From assembly GCA_012295275.1 (NCBI GenBank), contig CM022675.1, forward strand, positions 5,248,776 to 5,312,775: a DNA stretch of 64,000 bases, written 5' to 3'. The DNA comes from Chrysomallon squamiferum (lineage: Eukaryota; Mollusca; Gastropoda; Neomphalida; Peltospiridae). Below are positions 49,800 to 63,422 of this stretch, in pieces (position 1 is the first letter of the stretch; every line of letters begins with the position of its first letter). The translations under genes were made by a program, and so were the position numbers. Below the pieces are notes generated by a model. It did not search any database. It was given only the letters and a program-made list of their open reading frames with translations, and was not told the DNA's origin.

Positions 49800-49910
49800 G
49801 TCCTTTCTGATCTTTAGGATAGACTCGTTAGATTCCGCTCTCATTTTTACCTTATTTTCTTATCTCTTCACAGACCGCTGGTCGAGCAGGATTTTCTTTT
49901 TGTGCAATAT
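49800..49910 (-). pseudogene. FReD N-terminal exon relic F
   Basis: Minus-strand sequence corresponds to CEEIRK, a stop, then KNESGI and VYPKDQ, i.e. the third exon of gene A with a stop and frameshift. The sequence beyond it (49910-50050) matches the exon 3 upstream region of pseudogene C. Confidence 0.75.
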
Positions 49911-51011
49911 CTTCAAACGTTTTTTTTATTAATTAATATTTGATATATTTTGATATTAATGTATACATTTATATTAGTTATCATTGTCATAACCATAGTT
50001 ATCATTCTTAGTATAATCACTATCGACAATATTTGAAAATAATGGTGAAACAAATAAGAAGGAAACAGAAAGATGATAGGTTAATCGCGATATCAATTAA
50101 GATAATATCATAGATATTTTATTGTTATAATTATCTTTTTTAGATAGATAGGGAGATAAGAAATATATACGTATGTAGATAGCTGAATAGATAGAAACAT
50201 AAAGATAAATATACAGATAGATATAACTATGACAAACATACAGACAGACCGACAGATAGACAACGACAGATATGAATTAATACTTTTTTTAAAGCTTACT
50301 TGTTGTAGTACCTTTTCAAATAAATAAATAAATAAAATGTAATCAGACACCGTTAGAGAAAAAAGAAGCGGAGTGCAGTTTTTAAAGAGTCGTTTAACAT
50401 TTTTCTGTACATTTGTGTTTGCGACAGTAACCCATATTTCTATTTATTTATGTACCTTTGTTATTTATTTATTATTGTGATTACTATTATTGATATTGTT
50501 ATTTTTATTATTATTATTGTTATTATTGATATTATTATTATTACTACTATTATTATTATTATTAATATACAAATATTATTATCAAAAATAACTCTAATAA
50601 GTATATCTGATTATTACGTACATTTAACTCAAAGACAGAAAGTTGAAGCTCATGGAGTTTAAAATCGATCTTTGGTCTTACATAATTCTTCAGTAATGGC
50701 TGAAGAAAAGTTATTAGTCATTCATTATCAACATTCAGAAGAGATATTGTTGCTGAAAACCGAAAAAATAACTTACGCACACGTGCACATTCTAAAACAC
50801 ACACAAGCACACTGTGTCTGTGTGTGAGTATACAGACATATACATTCATATACATTCATACATACTAAATTTCATGTGTAAACAAATTTTTCGTAAACAA
50901 AAGAAAACAAGAAGAAGAACAAGAAAATAAAAATGGAAAATAAAATTAAAATAAAAATAAAAATAAAATAGAAATAAAAATAAGAAACTCTTTAAAAAGT
51001 TTTACACATGG

Positions 51012-51044
<33 letters not shown>

Positions 51045-51250
51045 TGTATGTATGTATATATGTATGTATGTATCCGTGTGTTTTCGTTCCTTTAGTTGAA
51101 TGAATGGATGGGCAGATAGACAGACACATAACAGACATAAATGATAATAATAATAAGAAGAAGAATAACAGGATCAAAAAGAACAACGACTACGACGATG
51201 ACTATGATATAATTGAGAAAATGTGTTTATTTTTAACAAGTATTATTTTA
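49911..51250. other. AT-rich stretch with decayed FReD intron
   Basis: No exon. 50670-50750 matches the FReD intron at 37255-37330 (gene B), so this is the decayed middle of a gene B-like copy. A (GTAT)n run lies at about 51017-51070. Confidence 0.55.
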
Positions 51251-51252
51251 AA

Positions 51253-51570
51253 ATGACATGTACCAACCAAGTATCGTTCTCACTGACTCCTGGTTCACAG
51301 GAAACGTCAATGTGTTCTTTACGATCTCTATGATAGACTCAGTAGATCACGCTCTTATTGTTTTCTTATGTCTTCACAGTCTATAGAGAAAAGTCAATAT
51401 GTATAAAACTACTGCACATGTAAGCATCGGAACAGTAAATATTTGTCCCTCTGTGTATATATATATATCTGTGTATGTGGGTATAAATATGCATATGTGT
51501 GTATGTGTCTATGTGGGTATATGTGTGTGTATATATATTTAAAATATACGTAAAATAGCATTTTGTTTAT
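51253..51570 (-). pseudogene. FReD relic G: exon 3 and first-exon remnants
   Basis: 51380-51253 encodes DCEDIRKQ, then stops and shifts, then HIDVSCEPG and NDTW, a damaged copy of gene B exon 2. At about 51572-51550 an ATG-CTA-TTT-TAC-GTA start matches the gene B signal-peptide exon but loses frame at once. With E, F and the intron relic it makes one decayed gene B-like copy spanning 49.2-51.6 kb. Confidence 0.75.
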
Positions 51571-51654
51571 AAAAGAAATGTTTGTTTCAAGATCTGGCAG
51601 AAACGGTTATGAAAGTCGTCTGTTTAGTCTCCTAGAATAAAATGATATACATCA

Positions 51655-54600
51655 AACTAACACATAACACTTCAGTAATAGCAAAATCGTAACACCCACA
51701 CCTAACACTGACACGTACCATTAACACATAACAACAGTACCTAACATTAACACATAACAACAGTACCTAACATTAACACATAACAACAGTACCTAACATT
51801 AACATCGAACAATAATACCTAACATTAACATCGAACAATAATACCTAACATTAACATCGAACAATAATACCTAACATTAACACATAACAACAGTACCTAA
51901 CATTAACACATAACAATAATACCTAACATTAACATCTAACAATAATACCTAACATTAACACATAACAACAGTACCTAACATTAACACCTAACAAACATAC
52001 CTAACATTAACATCTAACAATAATACCTAACATTAACATCTAACAATAATACCTAACATTAACACATAACAACAGTACCTAACATTAACATCTAACAATA
52101 GTACCTAACATTAACATCTAACAATAGTACCTAACATTAACATCTAACAATAATATCTAACAATAATACCTAACATTAACACATAACAACAGTACCTAAC
52201 ATTAACATCTAACAATAGTACCTAACATTAACATCTAACAATAATACCTAACATTAACACATAACAACAGTACCTAACATTAACATCTAACAATAATACC
52301 TAACATTAACATCTAACAATAATACCTAACATTAACACATAACAACAGTACCTAACATTAACATCTAACAATAGTACCTAACATTAACAACTAACAATAA
52401 TATCTAACAATAATACCTAACATTAACACATAACAACAGTACCTAACATTAACATCTAACAATAGTACCTAACATTAACATCTAACAATAATATCTAACA
52501 ATAATACCTAACATTAACACATAACAACAGTACCTAACATTAACATCTAACAACAGTACCTAACATTAACATCTAACAATAATATCTAACAATAATACCT
52601 AACATTAACACATAACAACAGTACCTAACATTAACATCTAACAATAGTACCTAACATTAACATCTAACAATAATACCTAACATTAACACATAACAATAAT
52701 ACCTAACAATAATACCTAACATTAACACATAACAACAGTACCTAACATTAACATCTAACAATAATACCTAACATTAACACATAACAATAATACCTAACAA
52801 TAATACCTAACATTAACACATAACAACAGTACCTAACATTAACATCTAACAATAGTACCTAACATTAACATCTAACAATAATACCTAACATTAACACATA
52901 ACAATAATACCTAACATTAACATCTAACAATAATACCTAACATTAACATCTAACAATAATACCTAACATTAACACATAACAACAGTACCTAACATTAACA
53001 TCTAACAATAGTACCTAACATTAACATCTAACAATAATATCTAACAATAATACCTAACATTAACACATAACAACAGTACCTAACATTAACATCTAACAAT
53101 AATACCTAACATTAACATCTAACAATAGTACCTAACATTAACATCTAACAATAATATCTAACAATAATACCTAACATTAACACATAACAACAGTACCTAA
53201 CATTAACATCTAACAACAGTACCTAACATTAACATCTAACAATAATACCTAACATTAATATCTAACAATACTACCTAACATTAACATCGAACAATAATAC
53301 CTAATATTAACATCTAACAATAGTACCTAACATTAACATCTAACAATAATACCTAACATTAATATCTAACAATAATACCTAATATTAACATCTAACAATA
53401 GTACCTAACATTAACATCTAACAATAGTACCTAACATTAACACATAACAACAGTACCTAACATTAACATCTAACAATAGTACCTAATATTCACATCTAAC
53501 TAAAATACCAAACATTAACACCTAACAATAATACCTAACATTAACACATAACAATAATACCTAACATTAAAAATAACACCTAACATTAACAATAATACCT
53601 AACATTAACACATAACAATAATACCTAACAATAATACCTAACATTAACACATAACAACAGTACCTAACATTAACATCTAACAATAGTACCTAACATTAAC
53701 ATCTAACAATAATACCTAACATTAACACATAACAATAATACCTAACATTAACATCTAACAATAATACCTAACATTAACATCTAACAATAATACCTAACAT
53801 TAACACATAACAACAGTACCTAACATTAACATCTAACAATAGTACCTAACATTAACATCTAACAATAGTACCTAACATTAACATCTAACAATAATATCTA
53901 ACAATAATACCTAACATTAACACATAACAACAGTACCTAACATTAACATCTAACAACAGTACCTAACATTAACATCTAACAATAGTACCTAACATTAACA
54001 TCTAACAATAGTACCTAATATTCACATCTAACTAAAATACCAAACATTAACACCTAACAATAATACCTAACATTAACACATAACAATAATACCTAACATT
54101 AAAAATAACACCTAACATTAACAATAATACCTAACATTAACACATAACAACAGTACCTAACATTAACATCTAACAACAGTACCTAACATTAACATCTAAC
54201 AATAGTACCTAACATTAACATCTAACAATAGTACCTAATATTCACATCTAACTAAAATACCAAACATTAACACCTAACAATAATACCTAACATTAACACA
54301 TAACAATAATACCTAACATTAAAAATAACACCTAACATTAACAATAATACCTAACATTAACACATAACAACAGTACCTAACATTAACATCTAACAACAGT
54401 ACCTAACATTAACATCTAACAATAATACCTAACATTAATATCTAACAATACTACCTAACATTAACATCTAACAATAATACCTAATATTAACATCTAACAA
54501 TAGTACCTAACATTAACACATAACAACAGTACCTAACATTAACATCTAACAATAGTACCTAATATTCACATCTAACTAAAATACCAAACATTAACACCTA

Positions 54601-55475
54601 ACAATAATACCTAACATTAACACATAACAATAATACCTAACATTAAAAATAACACCTAACATTAACAATAATACCTAACATTAACACATAACAATAATAC
54701 CTAACAATAATACCTAACATTAACACATAACAACAGTACCTAACATTAACATCTAACAATAGTACCTAACATTAACATCTAACAATAATACCTAACATTA
54801 ACACATAACAATAATACCTAACATTAACATCTAACATTAACATCTAACAATAATATCTAACAATAATACCTAACATTAACACATAACAACAGTACCTAAC
54901 ATTAACATCTAACAACAGTACCTAACATTAACATCTAACAATAGTACCTAACATTAACATCTAACAATAGTACCTAATATTCACATCTAACTAAAATACC
55001 AAACATTAACACCTAACAATAATACCTAACATTAACACATAACAATAATACCTAACATTAAAAATAACACCTAACATTAACAATAATACCTAACATTAAC
55101 ACATAACAATAATACCTAACATTAGCACCTAACAATAATAAATAACATTAACAATAACACCTAACATTAACACCTAACATTAACAATAACACCTAACATT
55201 AACACCTAACATTAACAATAACACCTAACATTAACACCTAACATTAACAATAACACCTAACATTAACACCTAGCATTAACACCTAACATTAACACCTAAC
55301 ATTAACAATAACACCTAACATTAAAAATAATACCTAACATTAACACCTAACATTAACAATAACACTTAACATTAACAACAATGCCTAACATTAACAATAA
55401 CACTTAACATTAACAACAATGCCTAACATTAACAATAACACCTAACAATAATACCTAACATTAACAATAGTACCT
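51655..55475. repeat. 3.8-kb TTAGGT/TTAGAT tandem array with higher-order repeats, copy 5
   Basis: Main unit is 26 bp on the plus strand: CCTAACATTAACATCTAACA plus ATAATA, varying to ACATAACAACAGTA. The complementary strand reads TTAGGT...TTAGAT...TTAATG, telomere-like hexamers with a changed last base. Higher-order blocks of some 130 bp carrying the rare CACATCTAACTAAAATACCA variant recur at about 53490, 54020, 54240, 54560 and 54975. The right-hand 350 bp uses a simpler CCTAACATTAACAATAACA unit. It lies directly upstream of the FReD relic G first exon. Confidence 0.93.
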
Positions 55476-55477
55476 AA

Positions 55478-55600
55478 CTCCGCTGTCTCTTTCTTTCATG
55501 AGTCATTGTCTTTCTCTATTATAAATCTACACGAGGCCGGATTATGGCTGGTTGTTAGATGCAATGAAAACTCTCAGCTAAACCCAAGATCAGTAAATAA
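55478..55600. repeat. Conserved array-flank block, copy 5
   Basis: TCCGCTGTCTCTTTCTTTCA to CAGCTAAACCCAAGATCAGT and a (TAAA)n tail; very close to copies 1 and 3. Confidence 0.8.
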
Positions 55601-55783
55601 ATAAATGAATAAATAAATAAATAAATAATATCAATAATAATAATCACAATAATAAATAAAAAACAAAGGTACATTTATACATAGAAGTATGGGATTACTG
55701 TAGGAAACACAAATCTACAGAAAGAATTTGATCGAAACTTAAAAAACTCAACTCCAATTCTTTTTTCTCTATTGTATCACACA

Positions 55784-55847
<64 letters not shown>

Positions 55848-55997
55848 CATACATATATACATTCAGACATATATACATACATACATAGACATACATATAT
55901 ATGTTAACCAACTAACAGATGATGCTAGTTATATAAATGTATACTTTATTTAGTTTGTTTGAACCAGTGCGTAAATAATAATAATAATAATAATAAC

Positions 55998-56051
<54 letters not shown>

Positions 56052-56740
56052 TAGAAGAAAAAGAAGAAGAAGAAGAAGAAGAAGGAGAAGAAGAAGAAAA
56101 TGAAGAATGTTTAGAATAATTCTAAACAATTTGTTTACGAAAGATTCGAAGAGAATCAAACTGTAGGAAAGTCATTTAAAGAGAAACAAACGTGAAAAGA
56201 GATCGGTCAGCAGTCCATCCAAATTAGATAACAACTTCTGTCATTCCATACGCATGCAGTGACGTCATGTAAAATGTAAAAATGTTCATATTCTAATGTT
56301 TTGTAACAGTGTTATTTTTTTGTAATTCTTTGTTATCAGTGTTGACAGGTTACATAGAACTATAAATGTCCAGAGATATAAATAAATTGTATTCCTAGAA
56401 ATAAAGATATAATTTAGAAATATTTTACAGACAAAATCTGTAACACGTGTTATTGAGCTAGCAGAGCGTACATGAAGGATGTAATTGTTCTTGTTCTTTA
56501 TTTAAGTTCGTTAATTTTAGATAAGAAAATGTTTTTCTATTTTATTAGTGTCCGTACATTCTATAAATTCTGGTGGAAAGCAAACATATAACAAACATTA
56601 GGATGGGTTAATTTCGCAGAAAATAAAGTAAAATAAAATAAAATAATAAATAAAAATATAGTGTAGTTCTTAATTTACTGAATTTTCAAGTTATACTGAA
56701 AACTTATATATTATGGCCAGGTCTTTAAACTGTGGGATTT

Positions 56741-56794
<54 letters not shown>

Positions 56795-57454
56795 AGTAAT
56801 AATAATAATAAGAAGAAGAAGAAGAAGAAGAATAACATATGCATACATACATACTTTCATACACCAAACGGAAATACAAAAAAAAAAAATAATAATAATA
56901 ATAATAGCAATATACAAAAATTCATACTAAATTAATATTAAATTAATAAATAATAATAATAATAACAAATAAAAACAATATATATAAATAAATAAATAAG
57001 AAGTAGAAATCCAAGAACTAAACTAGTGAAAATCACGTTTGAGAAGATCGATAGAAAAAAGAAAGAAAGAGAGAAAGAAAGAAAAAATCAAAGAAAGAAA
57101 AAGAAAAAGAAGAAAAAAGTAAAAAATAATGAAAAGAAGGAAAGAAAAAATATGTAGGTCTCATATTTCCTGAATTTTAGAGAATTTTATTTCCTAATCT
57201 CAGCTAAAACAATATTTAATTTTAAACTTGATGACCTAAAAGAAAGAAATAATATTTTTCTAGAAAGTCAAACTGAACATCTGAATTGTAACTGACTGCG
57301 TGAGACATCTGTTGAAGGAATCACCTACGTCAGTATGTAAATATCATCCAGCATAATATGATATACACAAAAGTGTTACTTCAAAGACTTCAAAATGTTT
57401 CAGTCGTGACAGATTGTACACAGATAGGAGACAATATTTTAAATAATCAACACT

Positions 57455-57540
<86 letters not shown>

Positions 57541-58440
57541 CAATCAAATGTTTCTTTCTGATTTCAAGTAATCAGACTGAAAAGTGAACACACATACACA
57601 TACACACTTAGAAACACGCATAAAACTAGCGTGAGAGAGACAGAGAGAAAGAGATACAAACATCACGCAGACAGAAAGTAAACAGACACACACGCATGCA
57701 CTTGGTCTCACATCACTACACGCACATACGTACAGTACACACATACGGAGAGTAGCTACTGAACATGCAATTCAATACACATTACAACACACATTTTTAC
57801 ATGCATTAGAACATGTACGTTTTTATGTACATTACAACACACACATTATAACATACATTACAACACATACATTGTATATACATTACAATACATAAATGCA
57901 CATTCAAAAATAGACCGAAGTAAGAGAGAAGTCACAGAATATCAATAATCGACTGAAACATTAATAAAATAAATTACTAATGTTCTGTATATAATTATTG
58001 TAAAAACACAGTAAAGAAAATAAAAGCTAGAAATCACAACATCTGTTTTGTATATTTACCTTACGATTTTAATCCTCCTGTCTAACAACTTTTCAATGTA
58101 TTTTTCTGATCAGCTCGAATTGAGGTAACTTGAGGATGCAAATCCAGTATTGTTTACATTTTATTACCCAAGAATATGTTAATTCCACTCTTGTTTGAAA
58201 TGAGAGAATATAGTTTTCCACATCGATATTATTGTTTTTTCAGATTTTACTTAATAAAAATAATAATAACTGTTTCCAATGTTAACAATCAAAATCCAGA
58301 GCGCGTTCCTGATCGTCCATTACAATTTCGTTTTCTCACGTATTTTCTTCCATGTGAAAGTTTTGTCGAGTTTTAGGAACCGTTTTACATAAAGTGGCTG
58401 AATAAAAAGCTAACTGAGTATTTCCGTTTGTTTTGATAGT
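55601..58440. repeat. Segmental repeat SD, copy 3
   Basis: Matches 25656-28460 and 43461-45890. It contains (AC)n at about 55785-55844, (AAT)n/(AAG)n at 55975-56100 and 56740-56830, (AG)n at 57462-57538 and the 58176-58376 frame shared with copy 1. No recognised gene. Confidence 0.8.
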
Positions 58441-58667
58441 TTATTTTTTAGCTTATTAACCTATTGAAGGTTTACATCTGTTGAATTAAAATCTGTCGAT
58501 AATAAAATGTATTAAATTTTTGTTTTTAACAAGAAGGGATTAAACACAGACACTAATCCTGAGATGGATATGAAATTAGAACAAATTTGAGATCCATGTT
58601 TTACGTAAGATTGAAACTTCTGTTGGTTAGTCGCGAACTTTCAACGTGGGATACATAGATTTAAATA

Positions 58668-58847
58668 CCGGTACCGGACCAATTATCCGGATGGACAGAA
58701 AATCGGAAACAATTTTTCCGACGCTACTTTTGTTCGAGCGCGCAGGTTATTTACGTATTTAGATTCTTTGGTACCAGAAAACCGGAAAATCTAGACATCC
58801 GGAATGCCTTATGCCCCAAGGAGTCCGGATAATTGGTCCGGTATCTG
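58668..58847 (+). mobile_element. MITE, internally deleted copy (180 bp)
   Basis: Starts CCGGTACCGGACCAATTATC and ends GATAATTGGTCCGGTATCTG, both flanked by TA. The interior is shorter than in the 46010 copy, but the flanks are shared. The inverted termini of about 25 bp are the best preserved of the three copies. Confidence 0.8.
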
Positions 58848-59227
58848 TATACGCTAAAAAGATCACAGCGTAACTACGAAATTTGCTAAGACTGTCTAAT
58901 AATTTGTTCTCCTTCTTTTTTTCTCTCTTTTTTTCAAGTTTATACTCTGGGGCCTAAAAGTAAAGAATAAAGAAAAATACAAAATTATACAACCTCTTCT
59001 GATGTGACATTATATCAACAGACTTATCATGAAAAAAACAATTATTAATAATAAAAGTTATTCTGTTCAAAGGGAATATATTTTCTATAATATGAGAGTA
59101 TAGAGATTCACAGACACAGAGTATTTTTCAAACAGGATGAGAATGTCAGGTTTATATGATTGTGTCACATAATATAAATATAATATAATATTATTTTTTT
59201 TTTATTTAAAGAAAACAAAGCAAGTAA

Positions 59228-59427
59228 NNNNNNNNNNNNNNNNNNNNNNNNNNNNNNNNNNNNNNNNNNNNNNNNNNNNNNNNNNNNNNNNNNNNNNNNN
59301 NNNNNNNNNNNNNNNNNNNNNNNNNNNNNNNNNNNNNNNNNNNNNNNNNNNNNNNNNNNNNNNNNNNNNNNNNNNNNNNNNNNNNNNNNNNNNNNNNNNN
59401 NNNNNNNNNNNNNNNNNNNNNNNNNNN
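59228..59427. other. Scaffold gap (200 N)
   Basis: Second placeholder gap of exactly 200 N. Sequence to its left matches 46680-46740. Sequence to its right is a different, poly-A-rich region, so the true distance is unknown. Confidence 1.
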
Positions 59428-59551
59428 TTAATAATTAAAAAATAAAATAAAGAAATAAAGAAATAAAAAATAAACGCCGGCAGCATTGGCTCGCTGACAA
59501 TTTCACCTTAAAAACAGTGCACAAGAAAAAAAACAAACACACAAACAAAAA

Positions 59552-59590
<39 letters not shown>

Positions 59591-60310
59591 ACAGAAGAAA
59601 AGAAAAATAAAGAAATAAAAAAATCAAAATAAAGCGCTGGCAGTATTCGATCTTGTTGTTGTTCTTCTTCTTCTACTCAAAGAAAGAAAGAAAGAAAGAA
59701 AGAAAGCGCCATGCGTGTGTGTGTGTGTGTGTGTGTTCTGTGCATCTACGGTACTGTACTATAATAATAATAATAATAATAATAACTAGTAGTAGTAGTA
59801 GTTGTAGTAGTAGTAGCGGTAATGATAATAATACAAAGGTTTCGCACTTATCCTGTGTTCACGAGTCATTTTGCACGAAATTAGCATTATTGCTGTTGTT
59901 GTTGGTGGTGGTGGTGGTGGTAGTGGTGGTGGTGGTGCTGTTGTTGTTGTTGTGAACAGCATTGCATTTCGTCTTTCGTGGTGATGGACTGTAAAGTGTC
60001 ACTGTCAATAATTTGTTTTATTTATTTATTCTGTTTTTTTTTTTTATTCTTAATTTTTGTGCAGTCTTTAAGGCGTAATTGACATCGGTAGCGAGTACCG
60101 AGACCTAGTTTTCTAACGTTCGTCTCACCGATGCCATGGAAACCGATCTCAGCTCAGCTCCGTTCGGCTACACTCGGGTAGGGTCGGGTCGGGTCAGGTC
60201 GGGTCGGGTCGACTGCACTCCACTCGGCGGACGAGAGAAAAGGAAAAAAGACGTCGGGCTTCATCCGTCCACTGCCTATTATTATTACTGTTGTTGTTGT
60301 TGTTGTTTTA

Positions 60311-60356
<46 letters not shown>

Positions 60357-61213
60357 TCATCCTTATTATTATTATTAATAGTTTTTGTCTGTTTCTTAGT
60401 TTGTATATTTGTTTGTTTGTTTGTTTGTTTATTTTTTTTTATTTCTTTATTTATTTCTTTATTTCTTTCTTTATTTATTTATTTACTTACTTATTTTCTA
60501 AATGACTAAAATAAGAATAAAAATAAATAAAAAGCAAGCATTGCAACTGAAATGCATTAATAATCGCGCCGTCGTGATGTGCCAATTCAGTTTCACATTG
60601 GAAGACACCTTTTTCAAACCGACGCACGCACGCACGCGCGCACACACACACACATACACACATACACACACAAAGAAAAGAAACACATACAAAAATAAAT
60701 AAATAAATAAACAAACAAACAAAAAAACAAACAAATAAATAAATAAATTAAATTAAATAAAATAAATAAAAAATAAAAGGAAAACATGAGAAAAAGAAAG
60801 AGTAAAAAATAAAATAATAAAACAAAATAAAATAAATAAAATTAAACGAAAATAATAATAATAATAATAAAAATAAAAAATGAATAAATTAATTAATTAA
60901 TTAATTAAATAAGTAAATAAATAAATGAATGTATAAATAAAAAGATAAAATTAATAATAATAATAATAATAATTAATAATAATAATAACAATAACAACAA
61001 CAACAATAACAATAACAATAACAATAACAACAACTCCTGACTGATCAACCCCGAAGGTATTTCCCTTCCCCTTCCGACTCCGTCAGTCGAGCCGACTGCG
61101 TCTTCGCGGGGCCGAGAGGTAAGGAAAATCTGCGAGAAGCAACAACGATAGGACCCTGGACATCCGCGCGAAAGGGTAGACATGGGATCCGCGAAGAAAG
61201 CAGTTTCCTTTAC

Positions 61214-61216
<3 letters not shown>
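59428..61216. other. Low-complexity region with CpG-bearing patches
   Basis: Mostly AT-rich tetranucleotide and trinucleotide repeats, a poly-A run at 59553-59581 and (GGT)n/(GTT)n near 59897-59954. Two patches stand out. 60060-60280 is CG-containing and includes GGGTC pentamers at about 60179-60210. 61035-61215 has CG-rich text and a GAGGTAAGG donor-like site at about 61116. Either could be a 5' exon or promoter of a gene to the right, but no frame with a recognisable product was found. Confidence 0.5.

Positions 61217-61289
<73 letters not shown>
61217..61289. repeat. (CT)n microsatellite
   Basis: Perfect CT run of about 73 bp ending the CpG-bearing patch. Confidence 0.95.
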
Positions 61290-61295
<6 letters not shown>

Positions 61296-61321
61296 GTTTG
61301 TATGCTTACACACTCTTATAT

Positions 61322-61472
61322 ACATTAGTTTATAAATTCAGCGATGTTTTATCTTTTCTATTTAGACGTACATTTTTTAAACTTTTTTATTATTTTTTAT
61401 TTTTTGTGAGGTGAGGGGTTATTATGTTTTCCCCTGGGTTTGATTTGTGATCATTTATTAAGTGTCTCTCTG

Positions 61473-61503
<31 letters not shown>

Positions 61504-61740
61504 TTCTGTCTCTGTCTATCTCTCTTCTCTCTCTCTCTTTATCTCTTTTTCTCTTTCTTTCTCTCTTTTTCTCTCTCTCTCTCTTTCTCTCTATCTCACT
61601 CTCTCTCTTTCTCTCTCTTTCTCCCTCTCTCTTTCTCTCTCTCTCTTTCTATCTCTCTATCTCTCTCTATCTCTGTCTCTCTGTCTCTCTTTCTCTCTCT
61701 ATCTGTCTCTCTCTCTCTCTCTCTCTCTGTCTCTTTCCTC

Positions 61741-61788
<48 letters not shown>

Positions 61789-62120
61789 CTCTCTTTCTCT
61801 TTTCTTTCTCTCTCTCTCTTTCTCTCTCTTTCCTCTCTTCTCTGTCTCTCTCTCTCTCTTTTCTTTCCCTCTCTCGTTCTCTGTTTATCTCTCTCTTTTT
61901 CTCTCTCTCTGTCTTTATCTCTCTTTCTCTCTCTCTCTTTCACTTTCTTTCTTTCTTTCTCTCTCTCTTTCTCTCTCTACATTAGTTTATAAATTCAGCG
62001 ATGTTTTATCTTTTCTATTTAGACGTACATTTTTTAAACTTTTTTATTATTTTTTATTTGTTGTGAGGGCAGGGGTTATTATGTTTTCCCCTGGATTTGA
62101 TTTGTGATCATTTATTAAGT
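61322..62120. repeat. CT-rich tract between two direct copies of the palindrome spacer
   Basis: Copies of the ~140-bp spacer/arm-start sequence lie at 61322-61462 and 61979-62120. Between them is about 515 bp of almost pure pyrimidine sequence (CTCTCT, TTTCTC, CTGTCT). Only the right copy continues into palindrome-arm sequence. Long Ser/Leu/Phe frames across the tract are artefacts. Confidence 0.9.
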
Positions 62121-62698
62121 TTTTAATATTATCACGTGATGTCGGCAAGATGAATAAAAGATAGACATATTAAATTAAATAAATTATTAAATAAATTAAT
62201 AAATAAATAATATTTACAGAGTCATGATCGAGGTGATGAAATACGTCGTCAAATCACTAAATATTGATAGTTGAAGGAAACTGTAATATTACATGTTGAT
62301 AACCAAACCATTACGCAGTGAGTACTTAATTACAACAAGGGAGGTAAGTGGGAAGAAATTAAGTTATCTCTCTTTCTGATTTTTTATTCTGTTTTATTTG
62401 TGTAATTTCTCTTTGTAAAAGCGAGATACTGGCTGTAAATGACACAAAGGTCAGGTAGAAGGAACGAAGCTGTCTCTTTCTTGTTTTTTGCTTTTCGGGA
62501 CATTTTCATTAATTTGTCTAATTTCTGCTACTGATAGAGACTTACTTGCGGTATATATCATGGATTTATGAAATACGTCACTCGCCTCTCTTTACAAACA
62601 TTAAAACTAAAAATATTAAACTAATTCCTATTTACTTCTTTCAGACAAATATTATTGTTAGTTTTATTGTTGTTTTTGTTGTTGTTGTTGTTATTATT

Positions 62699-62759
<61 letters not shown>

Positions 62760-63370
62760 GTTGTAAGGTCATAAGTATAAATCATCGGAAAATGTTCTTA
62801 TATGATTTGATCAACCGTATTGGAATGAGCTGTTAATAATTCTCATTACAGTTACAAGTTGTTTTAAAATGAAAGGAACTTTCTCTTTGTTGTTACTTTT
62901 TCTCTGGTTTTTCAACTTATTTGTTTCTCCCTGTGTAATATGTTCAGTGCATCTATTCGGTCACTGCAGACAAGTATAGTGGAATTTTTCAAGAAGTGTT
63001 CTTCATCTATTACCATGAAGTGAAGTATGATTTTACTGAATGAAGAATGTTTAGTGATAAGTAATGGAGGTGTGATGTACGATATGAAATTCTATCACGA
63101 GATATTGAGTGATTATGTGTCATCCTTGCTGACTGGTTGTGCTGTCACGTGCTATGATGGCACCAAAAATTCAGCAAATGTTCGCATTCGTCTGATTCTT
63201 TAAAGAAGTAGTCATTTCCGTAACACTTTCTATAGCTATAATTATAATGTTGTTGAGTTATAGTTCTTTTGTATACGACAATACCAAGAATATTAACAAG
63301 AAAATTATAATAATAATGATAAAAATACAATAATAATAATAACAATAGTAATAATAATAATAACAATAAC

Positions 63371-63422
<52 letters not shown>

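Noticed and set aside
51655-55475. CRISPR array or true telomere
   Set aside because: There are no unique spacers between conserved repeats, and the hexamers are not TTAGGG. It is an interstitial satellite in nuclear DNA.
61440-61992. 181-codon Ser/Leu/Phe-rich frame
   Set aside because: Open only because the DNA is almost pure pyrimidine. Three overlapping frames are equally open, which is a composition effect.
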